A stretch of DNA of 64,000 bases from Thiosocius teredinicola (GTDB lineage: Bacteria; Pseudomonadota; Gammaproteobacteria; Chromatiales; Chromatiaceae): NCBI RefSeq assembly GCF_002009425.1, contig NZ_CP019936.1, positions 536,001 through 600,000 of the forward strand, written 5' to 3'. Of this stretch, positions 16,200 through 27,458 are shown in pieces (position 1 is the first letter of the stretch; each line of letters begins with the position of its first letter). The position numbers and the translations under genes are program-made. The notes beneath the pieces were generated by a model. That model made no database searches, was not told where the DNA came from, and saw only the letters and a program-made list of their open reading frames with translations.

Positions 16200-16744
16200 G
16201 ATCCGGCCTCCGACGGGTTGAACAGGGGTTTGAATTCGCTTTCCCAGATATCCGGCCGCATGGCACCGGCATGCTTCGCCCGGACCACACCATTGGCGTC
16301 AATCAGGAAGGTCTCGGGTGCGCCGTAGACGCCCCAATCGATGACCGCGTCACTGTGCGGGTCGAAACCGACCTTCAAGAAGGGATTGCCCAGGCGCGCC
16401 AGCATGGCCTTGGCCTCTTCGGCATCGTCGCGCCAGTTGATGCCGATGATCGGCACCTGCTCGTTCTTCGCCAGGTGCAGCAGGTAGTTGTGTTCTTTCC
16501 AGCATTCCGGGCACCAGGTACCCCAGACGTTGAGCAGCCACACCTTGCCGGCCATGTCGGCCGAGCGGACCTTCCCTTCCGGGGCATACAGGTCGGGCAG
16601 CTCGAACGTGGGCGCCGTGCGGCCGATGAACTGGGTGGGCACCTCGCGCGGGTTGTATTCACCCTCGTTCATCTGCTCCAACACGTACCAGAACAGGCCA
16701 CCGAGACCGAGAAAGATGACCAGCGGGATAACAGCTCGATTCAT
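16196..16744 (-). CDS. ccmG: Thiol:disulfide interchange protein CcmG (DsbE)
   Basis: This 182-aa protein has an N-terminal membrane anchor (MNRAVIPLVIFLGLGGLFWYVL) and a thioredoxin fold with active site WGTWCPECWKEH and the later GVYGAPETFLID cis-Pro loop. It keeps the apocytochrome CXXCH thiols reduced in the periplasm. The ATG at 16744 overlaps the ccmF stop; a longer upstream frame is part of ccmF in another frame and is rejected. Confidence 0.95.
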   Translation of the reverse strand: MNRAVIPLVIFLGLGGLFWYVLEQMNEGEYNPREVPTQFIGRTAPTFELPDLYAPEGKVRSADMAGKVWLLNVWGTWCPECWKEHNYLLHLAKNEQVPIIGINWRDDAEEAKAMLARLGNPFLKVGFDPHSDAVIDWGVYGAPETFLIDANGVVRAKHAGAMRPDIWESEFKPLFNPSEAGS

Positions 16745-18705
16745 GCGGTGGCCCCGGCCGCCGCACCGTCCGCTGCACGCGCTCGCTTGGCCAGCGCGCG
16801 GTAGCGTCGGTCGGTAGCCGCCAGCCCGCCGCCGATCGCCATGATCAGGCCGCCCAGCCACAGCCAGCGGACGAACGGCTTGTGGTAGATGCGCAGGCTC
16901 CAGGCACCCTTGCCGAGATCTTCACCCAGTGCGACGAACAGGTCGCGGGTAAGGCCGGGGTCGATGGCGGCCTCGGTCATCGGCATGGTCTGCACCAGGT
17001 AGATACGTTTTTCGGGGTGCATGCGGGCAACCAGTTCACCGTCTTTGCTTGCGGTGAGGTCGCCGCGATAGGCGGTGTAGTTCGGGCCCTTGGTGACCTC
17101 GACGCCGTGGAATTCGAATACGTGGCCGCCCATCTCGTAGCTTTCGCCGGGGGTCAGGCGGATATCTTTCTCGGTCGAGTACAGCGATGTCAGCGTGACA
17201 CCAACGATGAAAACGGCCAGGCCGATATGACCGAGCACCATGCCCCAGAAGCCGCGCGGGATGTGGCGCAGGTTCTTATGTGGACCCAGGCGATCGCGGA
17301 TGGCTACGATCGTCGATGCGGTCACCCAGATCGCCAAAACCATACCGGCCGCAGCGGCGATACTGAACGACGGCGTGAACACGAAGGGGTAGGCGATGCC
17401 GACCGCCAGCGCGACAACCAGCGGGATCCGCAGTTTCGGCCAGAGATGATTGAAGCTGTCGCGCTTCCAGCGCGCCAAGGCACCGACCCCGACAAGCGCC
17501 GCCAACGGTGCCGTCAGGGGAATGAATACGCTGTTGAAGTAGGGCGGTCCGACCGAGATCTTGCCGAGCTGCAGGGCGTCGACCAACAGCGGGTACAGCG
17601 TGCCGAGCAGAATGCTCGCCGCCGCGACCACCAGCAATACGTTGTTGACCAGTAGGCCGGTCTCGCGTGACAGCAGCTCGAAGCTGACCGAACTCTTGAT
17701 GTCGTTCGCCCGAATCGCGTACAGCAGCAGCGATGAACCGACGACCGCCACCAGGAACGCCAGGATGAACACGCCGCGTTCCGGGTCGGAGGCGAACGCG
17801 TGCACCGAGGTCAGTACGCCCGAGCGCACCAGGAAGGTACCGAGCAGGCTGAGCGAGAAGGCGAAGATCGCGAGCAGCACGGTCCAGGCCTTGAACGCGC
17901 CGCGTTTCTCGGTCACCGCCAGTGAGTGCATCAGCGCGGTGCCGACCAGCCACGGCATGAACGAGGCGTTCTCGACCGGATCCCAGAACCACCAGCCGCC
18001 CCAGCCCAGCTCGTAGTAGGCCCACCAGCTGCCCAGGGTGATGCCGAGCGTCAGGCACAGCCAGGCCAGATTCGTCCACGGACGTGACCAGCGTGCCCAA
18101 GCGGCATCCAGGCGGCCGCCGAGCATCGCGGCGATGGCGAATGCAAACGGAACGGCGAATCCGACATAGCCCATGTACAGCATCGGCGGATGGATGATCA
18201 GGCCGAAGTCCTGCAGCAGCGGGTTGAGGTCGCGACCGTCCGGCGGCGGCACGGCCAGTCGATCGAACGGGTTCGACGTCATCAGCATGAACAGCAGAAA
18301 ACCGACCGCGACCAGGCCGAGCACGCCCAACACGCGCGCGATCATCACCAGCGGAATACTGCGAGAGAATACGGTGACTGCGCCGGTCCACAGCGACAGG
18401 GTCAGCGCCCACAACAGCAACGAGCCCTCATGACCGCCCCACACGGCGGAAAACAGGTATTGCGTGGGCAATTGTGTATTCGAGTTCTGCGCGACATAGG
18501 CCACGCTGAAATCGTGGGTCAGAAAACTGTAGGTCAGCAGGCCGAAGGCGGCCGCCACGAACAACAGCTGCAGGCGCGCCGCGGGGATCGCGACCATCAT
18601 CCAGCTGGTGGTGCCGGTTTGGGCGCCGATCAGCGGGAAAACGGCTTGGATGACTGACAGTGCGAGCGCTATGAGCAGCGCGATCTGACCGAGTTCGGGG
18701 ATCAC
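16741..18705 (-). CDS. ccmF: Heme lyase subunit CcmF
   Basis: This 654-aa integral membrane protein has about 15 helices and the WWD tryptophan-rich segment (ELGWGGWWFWDPVENASFMPW, around residues 230-250), with heme-coordinating histidines in flanking loops. It joins reduced heme to apocytochrome CXXCH motifs on the periplasmic side together with CcmH/I. Length is usual for the family. It overlaps ccmE and ccmG by 4 bp each. Confidence 0.97.
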   Translation of the reverse strand: MIPELGQIALLIALALSVIQAVFPLIGAQTGTTSWMMVAIPAARLQLLFVAAAFGLLTYSFLTHDFSVAYVAQNSNTQLPTQYLFSAVWGGHEGSLLLWALTLSLWTGAVTVFSRSIPLVMIARVLGVLGLVAVGFLLFMLMTSNPFDRLAVPPPDGRDLNPLLQDFGLIIHPPMLYMGYVGFAVPFAFAIAAMLGGRLDAAWARWSRPWTNLAWLCLTLGITLGSWWAYYELGWGGWWFWDPVENASFMPWLVGTALMHSLAVTEKRGAFKAWTVLLAIFAFSLSLLGTFLVRSGVLTSVHAFASDPERGVFILAFLVAVVGSSLLLYAIRANDIKSSVSFELLSRETGLLVNNVLLVVAAASILLGTLYPLLVDALQLGKISVGPPYFNSVFIPLTAPLAALVGVGALARWKRDSFNHLWPKLRIPLVVALAVGIAYPFVFTPSFSIAAAAGMVLAIWVTASTIVAIRDRLGPHKNLRHIPRGFWGMVLGHIGLAVFIVGVTLTSLYSTEKDIRLTPGESYEMGGHVFEFHGVEVTKGPNYTAYRGDLTASKDGELVARMHPEKRIYLVQTMPMTEAAIDPGLTRDLFVALGEDLGKGAWSLRIYHKPFVRWLWLGGLIMAIGGGLAATDRRYRALAKRARAADGAAAGATA

Positions 18706-19160
18706 TGTACCTGGCCTCCGGGGTGGCGCTGATCCATCTTGCCGGCGGCCTCGACGGCGGCGGCGACTTCAGGCGGCATGTAGGTCTCGTCGTGCTTGGC
18801 GAGCACTTCCTCGGCGATGAAGACGTTGTCCGGTCCCATCTTGCCCTGTGCGATCACACCCTGACCTTCGGCGAACAGGTCCGGCAGGATGCCGCTGTAG
18901 GCGACGGCGACGCGTTTGGCGGTGTCGGTGACGACGAAGTTCACCGTCAGGTCGCCTTCCTCGCGTTGGACGCTGCCTGCTTCGACCAGACCGCCCAATC
19001 GAAACACGTGATCCGGCGGCACTTCGCCGGCGGCCACCTGGGTCGGTGAGAAGAAGTACGACATGTTGTCATTCAATGCCGACAGCACGAGCACAGTGGC
19101 AACACCCAGGGCGGCGAGCCCGGCGATGACGATAGCGAACCGCTTGTGTCTGGCTTTCAT
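18702..19160 (-). CDS. ccmE: Heme chaperone CcmE
   Basis: This 152-aa protein has an N-terminal membrane anchor (residues about 7-28) and a periplasmic OB-fold. The heme-binding His lies in LAKHDETYMPPE (about residue 122), with the Tyr close by as in the HxxxY motif. It carries heme covalently from CcmABCD to CcmF. It overlaps ccmD and ccmF by 4 bp each. Confidence 0.96.
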   Translation of the reverse strand: MKARHKRFAIVIAGLAALGVATVLVLSALNDNMSYFFSPTQVAAGEVPPDHVFRLGGLVEAGSVQREEGDLTVNFVVTDTAKRVAVAYSGILPDLFAEGQGVIAQGKMGPDNVFIAEEVLAKHDETYMPPEVAAAVEAAGKMDQRHPGGQVQ

Positions 19161-19324
19161 TGATTTACCTCTTTATCCAATCGTGCCATGCGGGCGATGC
19201 GCTTTCTGATCTGCCTCGAACGGCCGCGCAGCAGCAACGGTTCGGCGATCATCAACAGCGCGGTGACGCCGAACGAGCCCCACACGTACAGGGCGTGTTT
19301 GCCCATGTCCAGGTATTCCATCAT
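19157..19324 (-). CDS. ccmD: Heme exporter protein CcmD
   Basis: This small protein (55 aa from the ATG at 19324) has one membrane helix (ALYVWGSFGVTALLMIAEPLLL) followed by a basic tail (RSRQIRKRIARMARL), the usual CcmD layout. It stabilises the CcmABCE complex so that holo-CcmE is released. An upstream ATG at 19351 would overlap ccmC more deeply; the ATGATG just after the ccmC stop fits better. Confidence 0.88.
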   Translation of the reverse strand: MMEYLDMGKHALYVWGSFGVTALLMIAEPLLLRGRSRQIRKRIARMARLDKEVNQ

Positions 19325-19325
19325 C

Positions 19326-20075
19326 TCAGCGACCCTCGTTGACCAGTTCACGCACCCAGGTCGACGACCGTTCGCGCTCGAGAATAACGGTGCGCACGCG
19401 CGCCATGGCGACGGCGATGGAATAGGCCCAGAAGCCCAGTGTCATGATCAGCATTGCGGTCAGCATCGTGTCGTCCATCGTGCTTTCTTCATTCAGCTTG
19501 ATGGTCGAGCCCTGGTGCAGCGTGTTCCACCATTTCACCGAGAAATAGATGATCGGCACATTGACCACGCCGACCAGCAGCAGAATTCCGCTCGCCCGGT
19601 CGGCGCGCCGCGGATCGTCGATCGCCGAACGCAACGCCATGTAACCAAGATACAAAAACAGCAGGATAAGTTCCGACGTGATGCGCGCGTCCCACACCCA
19701 CCAGGTGCCCCACATGGGTTTGCCCCAGAACGAGCCGGTCCACAGCGAGAGAAACGCGAACATCGCGCCGGTCGGCGCGAGGGCCTGCGCCATCATCATC
19801 GACAGGCGGGTGTTGAACACCAGGCCCAGCGCGGCCCAGCCGGCCATGATCACGTAGATGAACATCGACATCCACGATGCCGGTACATGCACGAAGATGA
19901 TGCGGTAACCCTCGCCCTGCTTGTAGTCGGTCGGGGCGACGAAGAAGCTCATGTAGAGCCCGTAGCCGATCAGCGCGATGGCAATGATCGCGGCGACCCA
20001 GGAGATCTTGCCGGCGAGCGGGTAGAAGGTCGTCGGTGACGAAAATTTGAACCAGTTGATGAGTCGGGAAGACAT
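19326..20075 (-). CDS. ccmC: Heme exporter/handling protein CcmC
   Basis: This 249-aa membrane protein has six helices and the WWD motif (PMWGTWWVWDARITSEL, near residues 118-134) with flanking histidines (HVP, near residue 63, and LHQGS, near 187). It delivers heme to CcmE at the periplasmic face. A 223-bp gap separates it from ccmB, so an internal promoter for ccmC-I is possible although I see no clear element there. Confidence 0.96.
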   Translation of the reverse strand: MSSRLINWFKFSSPTTFYPLAGKISWVAAIIAIALIGYGLYMSFFVAPTDYKQGEGYRIIFVHVPASWMSMFIYVIMAGWAALGLVFNTRLSMMMAQALAPTGAMFAFLSLWTGSFWGKPMWGTWWVWDARITSELILLFLYLGYMALRSAIDDPRRADRASGILLLVGVVNVPIIYFSVKWWNTLHQGSTIKLNEESTMDDTMLTAMLIMTLGFWAYSIAVAMARVRTVILERERSSTWVRELVNEGR

Positions 20076-20298
20076 GATGCCTCGAAATCTTTATCTGCTC
20101 CCGGCTGACGGTCAGTGCGCTAGGTCACCGACCGGGTACTACCGGGGCCGTCTATTTTGCCCGAATTTCGTGCTCAGTCCTTGATCTGACAGGGATTGAG
20201 TGCCGAATCGGCCTGCTTGATGGCAGACGCGGCCCAGAGCCTACCGGACACACAAGACAGGCGCAAAACCCGATAGTTCGATCGCCATGCGCCCTGGC

Positions 20299-20967
20299 TT
20301 AGTCTTCGGCAACGCGCAATGCCGCGGTAACCGCCAATGGCGCCAGTACCAGGCTGGCGACCAGGATTGCGCCCAGCATCGACAGATGGGCCTGACCGCC
20401 CAGCCCCGACACGGTCGCCTCGACGGCACCCGCGCCGAAGATCAGCACCGGGATGTACAACGGCAGCACGAGCAGCGCGAGCAATACGCCGCCGGAGCGC
20501 AGGCCGAGCGTCAGCGCGGCGCCGATCGCGCCGATCAGGCTGAGCGTGGGCGTGCCCAGCAGCAGCGAAATGATAAGCGCTTGCAATGCTTCCCACGACA
20601 GGTCGTACTGCAGACCGAGCAGTGGTGCGATCAGCACCAGCGGTACGCCGCTGACCAGCCAGTGGGCCAGCACCTTGCCGACTACCAGCACGGAGACCGG
20701 TTGTGGCGACAGCAGCATCTGCTCGAGTGTGCCGTCGCGGTGGTCGGCCGAGAAAATCTGTTCGAGCGCCAGCATCGAGGCCAGCAAGGCGCCGACCCAG
20801 ACCACGCCCGGCGCGATGAGGCGCAGCGTCTCCAACTCCGGGCCGATGCCGAGCGGAAACAGGCTGACCACGATCACGAAAAAGATCAGCGTGGTGAAGA
20901 TGTCGGCGCGGCGGCGCAGCGCGATGGTCAGGTCGCGGCGGATGATCCAGAACAGGGTTTCAAGCAT
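20299..20967 (-). CDS. ccmB: Heme exporter membrane subunit CcmB
   Basis: This 222-aa protein has six hydrophobic helices and the CcmB pattern, including ADHRDGTLEQMLLSP near residue 73. It forms the membrane part of the CcmAB ABC transporter, which powers release of holo-CcmE. It overlaps ccmA by 8 bp. Downstream, 223 bp precede ccmC. Confidence 0.95.
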   Translation of the reverse strand: MLETLFWIIRRDLTIALRRRADIFTTLIFFVIVVSLFPLGIGPELETLRLIAPGVVWVGALLASMLALEQIFSADHRDGTLEQMLLSPQPVSVLVVGKVLAHWLVSGVPLVLIAPLLGLQYDLSWEALQALIISLLLGTPTLSLIGAIGAALTLGLRSGGVLLALLVLPLYIPVLIFGAGAVEATVSGLGGQAHLSMLGAILVASLVLAPLAVTAALRVAED

Positions 20968-21610
20968 CGCGCTGCCCCAGCACGATGGTGCGCGTCTGCT
21001 CGCCGATCATCGCGACCTCCTGGTGGGTGGTTACGATGGCGATGCCGCCCTGCTCGACGTGCTGACGCACCACGTCCTGCAGCATCTGCACGGCCGCGAC
21101 ATCGAGTGCGGTGAACGGTTCGTCGAGGATCCAGATTCGTGCCTGGTTGGCGAGCAGGCGGGCCAGTGCCACGCGGCGTTTCTGGCCCTGCGACAGGTGC
21201 TTGGTCGGCAGGTCTTCGTGCCCGCGCAGGCCGATGTCGGCGAGGATCTCCCATGCCTTGTTCTCTTCGAGCGCAAAGCCATCGAGCGTCGCTGCGATAC
21301 GCAGATTTTCGACCGCGCTCAGGTCGCCCTTGATGCCGTTGAGATGGCCAATGTAGAGGACATGTCGCGCGTATTCTTCACGCAGCTTGCGGATGTTCTT
21401 TCCCTGCCAGCGGATCTCACCGGCTTCGGGTAACAACAGGCCGGCGAGGGCACGCAGCAAGGTAGTTTTACCGCTGCCGTTGTGGCCCTTTAGATGCAGC
21501 AGTTCACCGCTGTGCACGTCGAAGGAGAGATCACGAAATAATGTCCTGTCGCCGCGAACACAGCATAAGGCATCGATGTGGAGCGCGGATTCGGCTTGTG
21601 CGTTTGTCAT
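20960..21610 (-). CDS. ccmA: Heme exporter ATP-binding subunit CcmA
   Basis: This 216-aa ABC ATPase has Walker A GHNGSGKTTLLRAL (about 38-51), the signature LSQGQKRRVALARLL (about 139-153) and Walker B RIWILDEPFTALD. It is the first gene of the ccm operon and drives CcmE cycling. It is divergent from a Crp/Fnr gene, with a 228-bp region between them. Confidence 0.96.
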   Translation of the reverse strand: MTNAQAESALHIDALCCVRGDRTLFRDLSFDVHSGELLHLKGHNGSGKTTLLRALAGLLLPEAGEIRWQGKNIRKLREEYARHVLYIGHLNGIKGDLSAVENLRIAATLDGFALEENKAWEILADIGLRGHEDLPTKHLSQGQKRRVALARLLANQARIWILDEPFTALDVAAVQMLQDVVRQHVEQGGIAIVTTHQEVAMIGEQTRTIVLGQRDA

Positions 21611-21838
21611 TTAAGGCGCTGGCGACGGAAACCGGGGCAGTCTACACGATCCGACGCGCGCATCGCAGAAGGCGGGGCGTTGCGAAGTCACAACGACAAA
21701 AGTATAAGGTCCATCTAGACTAAGTTGTGAAAGATAAACACATGTTTCCGCCGAGGCGGCGCTTGTGCAGGTGCGCTGGACCTAGGCTGAATAGCCGGCC
21801 CCACAATGGGCTCACAACACGTTAAGAGAGGGGAAACA

Positions 21839-22579
21839 GTGCTTAATAACAAGCTGACCGAGCTTCGGTCGGCAACGACCCGGTGCCCGGATTGTCCCGT
21901 TCGTAAAAAGGCCTTGTTCCAGGTCGTTTCCGACGCATACCTCGAAGACGCCGAGAAGCGACGCACCGCGCAATACAAGCTACAGGCGCGCGGACATCTG
22001 TATCACGAGAACCAGTCGGCGAGCATGGCGTTCACGCTGTTCGACGGTTGGTTGCTGCAGTACCGCAACGACTCGGACGGCAGTCGACAGGGCCTGCGCG
22101 TGGCATTGCCGGGCGACTTCGTCGGCTATGTGCCCGGTGAAGATGCCCAGTACAGCCACAGTGCCCTGGCGGTGACCGATGTGATTGCCTGCGGTTTCCG
22201 TCAGAGCGATCTGCACGAGATGATCGCGTCACACAGCGACATCGGCCATCAGATCACCAACATCCAGGCGCGCTATCTCTCGCATTGTGAAACGAACGTG
22301 TTGGGCCTCGGCCGGAAATCTGCCGAACAGCGGATCGCGCACACCTTTGCCGATCTTTATCACCGGCTCGACCTGCGCGGCGAGGTCGACCGCGAAACGC
22401 TCAGCATGCCGTTTCCGCTGACTCAGGAAATGCTCGGTGAGTTGAACGGTTTGACCCCGGTGCATACCAACCGCGTGCTGCGCAAACTGCGCCTCGAAGG
22501 CATCGTGCGCGCCGAGCGCCAAAGGGTAGAGATTCTCAATCTCGATAAGCTGATGGAATTGGGCGATTACCGCGCCTGA
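21839..22579 (+). CDS. Crp/Fnr-family transcriptional regulator
   Basis: This 246-aa protein has a cyclic-nucleotide-binding-like beta barrel (about 45-140), a long helix and a C-terminal winged helix (LTQEMLGELNGLTPVHTNRVLRKLRLEGIV). The N-terminus has CPDC near residue 17 and few other cysteines, so a full FNR four-cysteine iron-sulfur site is not evident. GTG at 21839 is supported by AGAGAGGGG 5 bases upstream; an earlier ATG lacks such a site. Divergent location from ccmA suggests control of cytochrome maturation, possibly by oxygen or redox state. Confidence 0.87.
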   Translation: MLNNKLTELRSATTRCPDCPVRKKALFQVVSDAYLEDAEKRRTAQYKLQARGHLYHENQSASMAFTLFDGWLLQYRNDSDGSRQGLRVALPGDFVGYVPGEDAQYSHSALAVTDVIACGFRQSDLHEMIASHSDIGHQITNIQARYLSHCETNVLGLGRKSAEQRIAHTFADLYHRLDLRGEVDRETLSMPFPLTQEMLGELNGLTPVHTNRVLRKLRLEGIVRAERQRVEILNLDKLMELGDYRA

Positions 22580-22692
22580 ACCGGGGTCAGACTCCTTCGG
22601 AGTACCGTCGTTCCCTGCAAGCCGTTATACTCTGCCCCGTTTTTTATCAGGGTATGGCCTGGCGGCCGCATAAAATCCGAGGAGCGATAATC

Positions 22693-23577
22693 GTGTCAGC
22701 ACAAAACGACACCGCCTTTTTGCGTATGTTCCTGATGGTCCTTGGGGCGCTGGTCGTCTTCACCATCATCATCCTGATCCTGGCTAACCAGATCACCGGG
22801 TCGGTCGAAGAAGAGCGTGGCCAGGATCCCCGTTTACGCGCGGTTATTCTCGAAAACATCAAGCCGGTCGGCTCGGTCAACGTCGCCTCTGCCAGCGCAG
22901 AGCCCGCAGCACCGAAAAGCGGCGCAGAGATCGTCGCATCGGCCTGTAATTCGTGCCACGGGGCCGGCGTGCTGGGCGCACCGAAGGTCGGCGACAAAGA
23001 CGCCTGGGTGCAGCGCATGAACGCCGAAGGCGGCGTTGATGGCCTTCTGGCCAGCGCCATCAAAGGCAAAAACTCGATGCCTCCAAGAGGCGGTTCGACT
23101 GCGAGCGACGAAGAATTGCGCAGTGCTATCGTCACCATGCTGACCGACAGCGGTGTCGAGGTGGATGCGGCGGCATCGGCACCGGCGGCTGAATCAGCGC
23201 CGGCAGCAGACAGCGCTTCGCCCGCCGCAGCGCCTGCTGCCGCAGCGGCAGTTGCCCCGGCGATGGCCGAGGCACCGGCTGTACCGCAAGAAGCGACTGC
23301 AGCTACCCTGGCTGCCGAGGCCTCGCCGAGCGACGTCTCGAAAGGCAAAACGGTTTACGCGACCGCCTGCTTTGCCTGCCACGACACCGGTGCAGCCGGT
23401 GCGCCTAAGAAAGGCGACAAGGCAGCGTGGGCACCGCGCATCGCGCAGGGCATGGAGACACTGTTCGCCAGTTCCATCAACGGCAAGGGCGCGATGCCGC
23501 CGAAGGGTGGTCAGGTGCAGCTGCCGGATGACGACATCAAGGCAGCAGTCAGCTACATGGTCAGCGAATCGCAGTAA
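22693..23577 (+). CDS. Membrane-anchored diheme cytochrome c (c5-like tandem)
   Basis: This 294-aa protein has one N-terminal membrane helix (about 11-35) and two cytochrome c domains joined by an Ala/Pro-rich linker of about 60 residues (roughly 155-215). Heme motifs are CNSCH and CFACH, with Met ligands in NSMPPRGG and GAMPPKGG. The two domains are similar to each other (GAPKVGDKDAW versus GAPKKGDKAAW), so they arose by internal duplication. They resemble cytochrome c5/CycB-type electron carriers. GTG at 22693 follows GAGGAG at 22679-22684. A strong terminator follows. Confidence 0.9.
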   Translation: MSAQNDTAFLRMFLMVLGALVVFTIIILILANQITGSVEEERGQDPRLRAVILENIKPVGSVNVASASAEPAAPKSGAEIVASACNSCHGAGVLGAPKVGDKDAWVQRMNAEGGVDGLLASAIKGKNSMPPRGGSTASDEELRSAIVTMLTDSGVEVDAAASAPAAESAPAADSASPAAAPAAAAAVAPAMAEAPAVPQEATAATLAAEASPSDVSKGKTVYATACFACHDTGAAGAPKKGDKAAWAPRIAQGMETLFASSINGKGAMPPKGGQVQLPDDDIKAAVSYMVSESQ

Positions 23578-23597
23578 GCGCTACGCTCGATCTAAAC

Positions 23598-23626
23598 AAA
23601 AGCCCGGCCTGGTGCCGGGCTTTTTT
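23598..23626 (+). terminator. Intrinsic terminator after the diheme cytochrome gene
   Basis: AAAGCCCGGC, loop CTGGT, GCCGGGC and TTTTTT form a GC-rich stem with a T-run. It lies in the convergent gap and may serve rep on the other strand too, because the A-run gives a T-run in reverse. Confidence 0.93.
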
Positions 23627-23644
23627 GTGGGTATCGTTCGGCGA

Positions 23645-25651
<2,007 letters not shown>

Positions 25652-25684
25652 CGGCGGATACAGCGTGCCTGCACGGAAACTCGG

Positions 25685-26557
25685 TTAGACCTCTTCGCTG
25701 AAGAGTGGCCGTTTGACGCGATACAACGCGGAGATGTCTTCGTCGCCGTAGCCGGCCTCCATCAGGCGCTCGTAGTGCACCAGGGTCATCTCCACCATCG
25801 GCAGCTGCACGCTGTCGACCGCCAGCATGCTCTGGCAGATCGTCAGGTCTTTATGGTGCAGGGCGACGCGGAACCCCGGCTCAAAGCTGCCTTGGGTCAT
25901 GGTTCGGCCGCGGTGTTCGACAAACCAGTTGCCCGCCGCACCGCTGCTGACCACGTCGACCACTTTGTCCATATCCAGTTTCTGGTGCTGGCCGAACGCC
26001 AGTGCCTCGGTGACCGCCTGGTTGATGCCGGCGCACATGATCTGGTTGACCGCTTTGGTGGCCTGGCCACTGCCGACCGGCCCCATGTGCACGACCTTGC
26101 GACTGATGCTCGATAGCACCGGTTGTACCTGGTCGAGTATCGCCGCGTCACCGCCGACCATCATCACCATCGTCGCCTTCTCGGCGCCTTCCTTGCCGCC
26201 GGACACGGGGGCGTCGAGAAAGTGGATGCCATGTGCGCCAAGGCGGTCGGAGACCTCCTGGGCGGTATGGATGCTGACGGTCGAGGTGTCCATGACGACA
26301 CTGCCGGCGGTCATGCATTTGCCCAGGCGGTCGATTACCTCCATCAGGTCGTTGTCGGCGGAGACCGAGGTAATCACCAGGTCGGCCTGCGACGCGGCCG
26401 ATTCCAGTGAGTCGGCGACGGCAAAGCCATGCCGCGATGCGGCGTCCTCGGCGCGCTGCGCTGAGCGGTTCCAGGCGTGGCTCAGGTGGCCGGCGCGAAA
26501 CAGATTGCCGGCGATGCCCGCGCCCATGGCGCCGAGCCCGATAACGGTGGCTTTCAT
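25685..26557 (-). CDS. NAD(P)-dependent beta-hydroxyacid dehydrogenase
   Basis: This 290-aa protein starts at ATG 26557 (MKATVIGLGAMGAGIAGNL), a Rossmann GxGxMGxxxAxNL motif. Later parts are DAPVSGGKEGA, GSGQATKAVNQ (catalytic Lys-bearing region) and the helical C-terminal domain. It belongs to the 6-phosphogluconate/3-hydroxyisobutyrate/tartronate semialdehyde reductase family; exact substrate is unclear. A longer upstream frame exists but has no relevant content. It follows rep by 33 bp downstream on the same strand. It is divergent from the LOG gene. Confidence 0.86.
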   Translation of the reverse strand: MKATVIGLGAMGAGIAGNLFRAGHLSHAWNRSAQRAEDAASRHGFAVADSLESAASQADLVITSVSADNDLMEVIDRLGKCMTAGSVVMDTSTVSIHTAQEVSDRLGAHGIHFLDAPVSGGKEGAEKATMVMMVGGDAAILDQVQPVLSSISRKVVHMGPVGSGQATKAVNQIMCAGINQAVTEALAFGQHQKLDMDKVVDVVSSGAAGNWFVEHRGRTMTQGSFEPGFRVALHHKDLTICQSMLAVDSVQLPMVEMTLVHYERLMEAGYGDEDISALYRVKRPLFSEEV

Positions 26558-26738
26558 AGTCGTCCTCGATGTCGACGGCCGGGTCGGCCGGTGGAGGTGC
26601 AAAGCACTACATCCTACCGACGTGCCGGCGGCCGGCCAAGGCACACGTTGGGCGGCTGTTCGAGCGCGTCGCACGCACCGCAGGTATGTCATAGTTAACC
26701 CGGGTGTTTGGGCTACGAAAAGGAACCGAAAACCGGCT

Positions 26739-27458
26739 ATGAACGATGTCGTCAACTCGAGAATGAAGCGGCGCGCCACCGGCGCAAGCCTGCAGCATGA
26801 ATCCTGGCGGATATTCCAGATCATGGCCGAATTCGTCGAGGGATTTGAGCGCCTGAGCGTGGTGGGCCCGTCAGTGAGTATCTTCGGCTCCTCGCGGATC
26901 GCCCCCGACAACCGCTGGTACCAACTGGCCGAGGAGATCGGGCGGCAGTTGTCCGATGCCGGTTTTTCGGTGGTCAGCGGCGGTGGGCCCGGTGTCATGG
27001 AGGGGGCCAACAAGGGGGCGCAGAGCGGCAAGTCGCCAAGCATCGGGGTCAACATCGAGTTGCCGCGCGAGCAGACGCCGAATGCCTACCAGGATATCTC
27101 GTTGCACTTCCGTCACTTCTTTGCGCGCAAGGTCATGTTCGTGAAGTACGCGTCGGCCTATGTCGTTCTGCCCGGCGGTTTCGGTACGCTCGATGAACTG
27201 GCCGAGATTCTCACCCTGGTTCAGGCGGGCAAGAGCAGGAAGATTCCGATCATCCTGGTGGGTTCGTCATTCTGGGCGGGATTGCTCGACTGGTTCCGCC
27301 ACGCGATGGTGGCCCAGGGCACCATCGAGGCATCCGACCTCGATCTGATGATCGTGTGCGACGAGCCGGAGGCCATCGTCAAGGCGATCTTCGCTCACTA
27401 CGAATCACGCAGCCTGGAACCGTCCGCGGCGGAGCAAGAGATACTGCTCGAACTTTGA
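26739..27458 (+). CDS. LOG-family (TIGR00730) Rossmann protein
   Basis: This 239-aa protein shows the LOG signatures GGGPGVMEGANKGA and PGGFGTLDE. LOG proteins hydrolyse cytokinin nucleotides in plants, and bacterial members act as nucleotide 5'-monophosphate phosphoribohydrolases, often of unknown role. The ATG at 26739 is preceded by AAGGAA at a slightly long spacing. Longer upstream frames are rejected because they read through the dehydrogenase gene's strand. Confidence 0.85.
   Translation: MNDVVNSRMKRRATGASLQHESWRIFQIMAEFVEGFERLSVVGPSVSIFGSSRIAPDNRWYQLAEEIGRQLSDAGFSVVSGGGPGVMEGANKGAQSGKSPSIGVNIELPREQTPNAYQDISLHFRHFFARKVMFVKYASAYVVLPGGFGTLDELAEILTLVQAGKSRKIPIILVGSSFWAGLLDWFRHAMVAQGTIEASDLDLMIVCDEPEAIVKAIFAHYESRSLEPSAAEQEILLEL

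Noticed and set aside
17276..18412. 378-aa frame inside ccmF
   Set aside because: Arg-rich shadow of ccmF in another frame on the same strand; ccmF itself has all expected motifs.
20076..20298. Possible extra gene or small RNA between ccmB and ccmC
   Set aside because: No frame with motif or ribosome site was found; treated as a plain gap with a possible internal promoter.
14449..21610. Frames on the plus strand across the ccm operon
   Set aside because: They are shadows of ccm genes with His/Arg/Gln-rich composition; the minus-strand genes fit known proteins fully.
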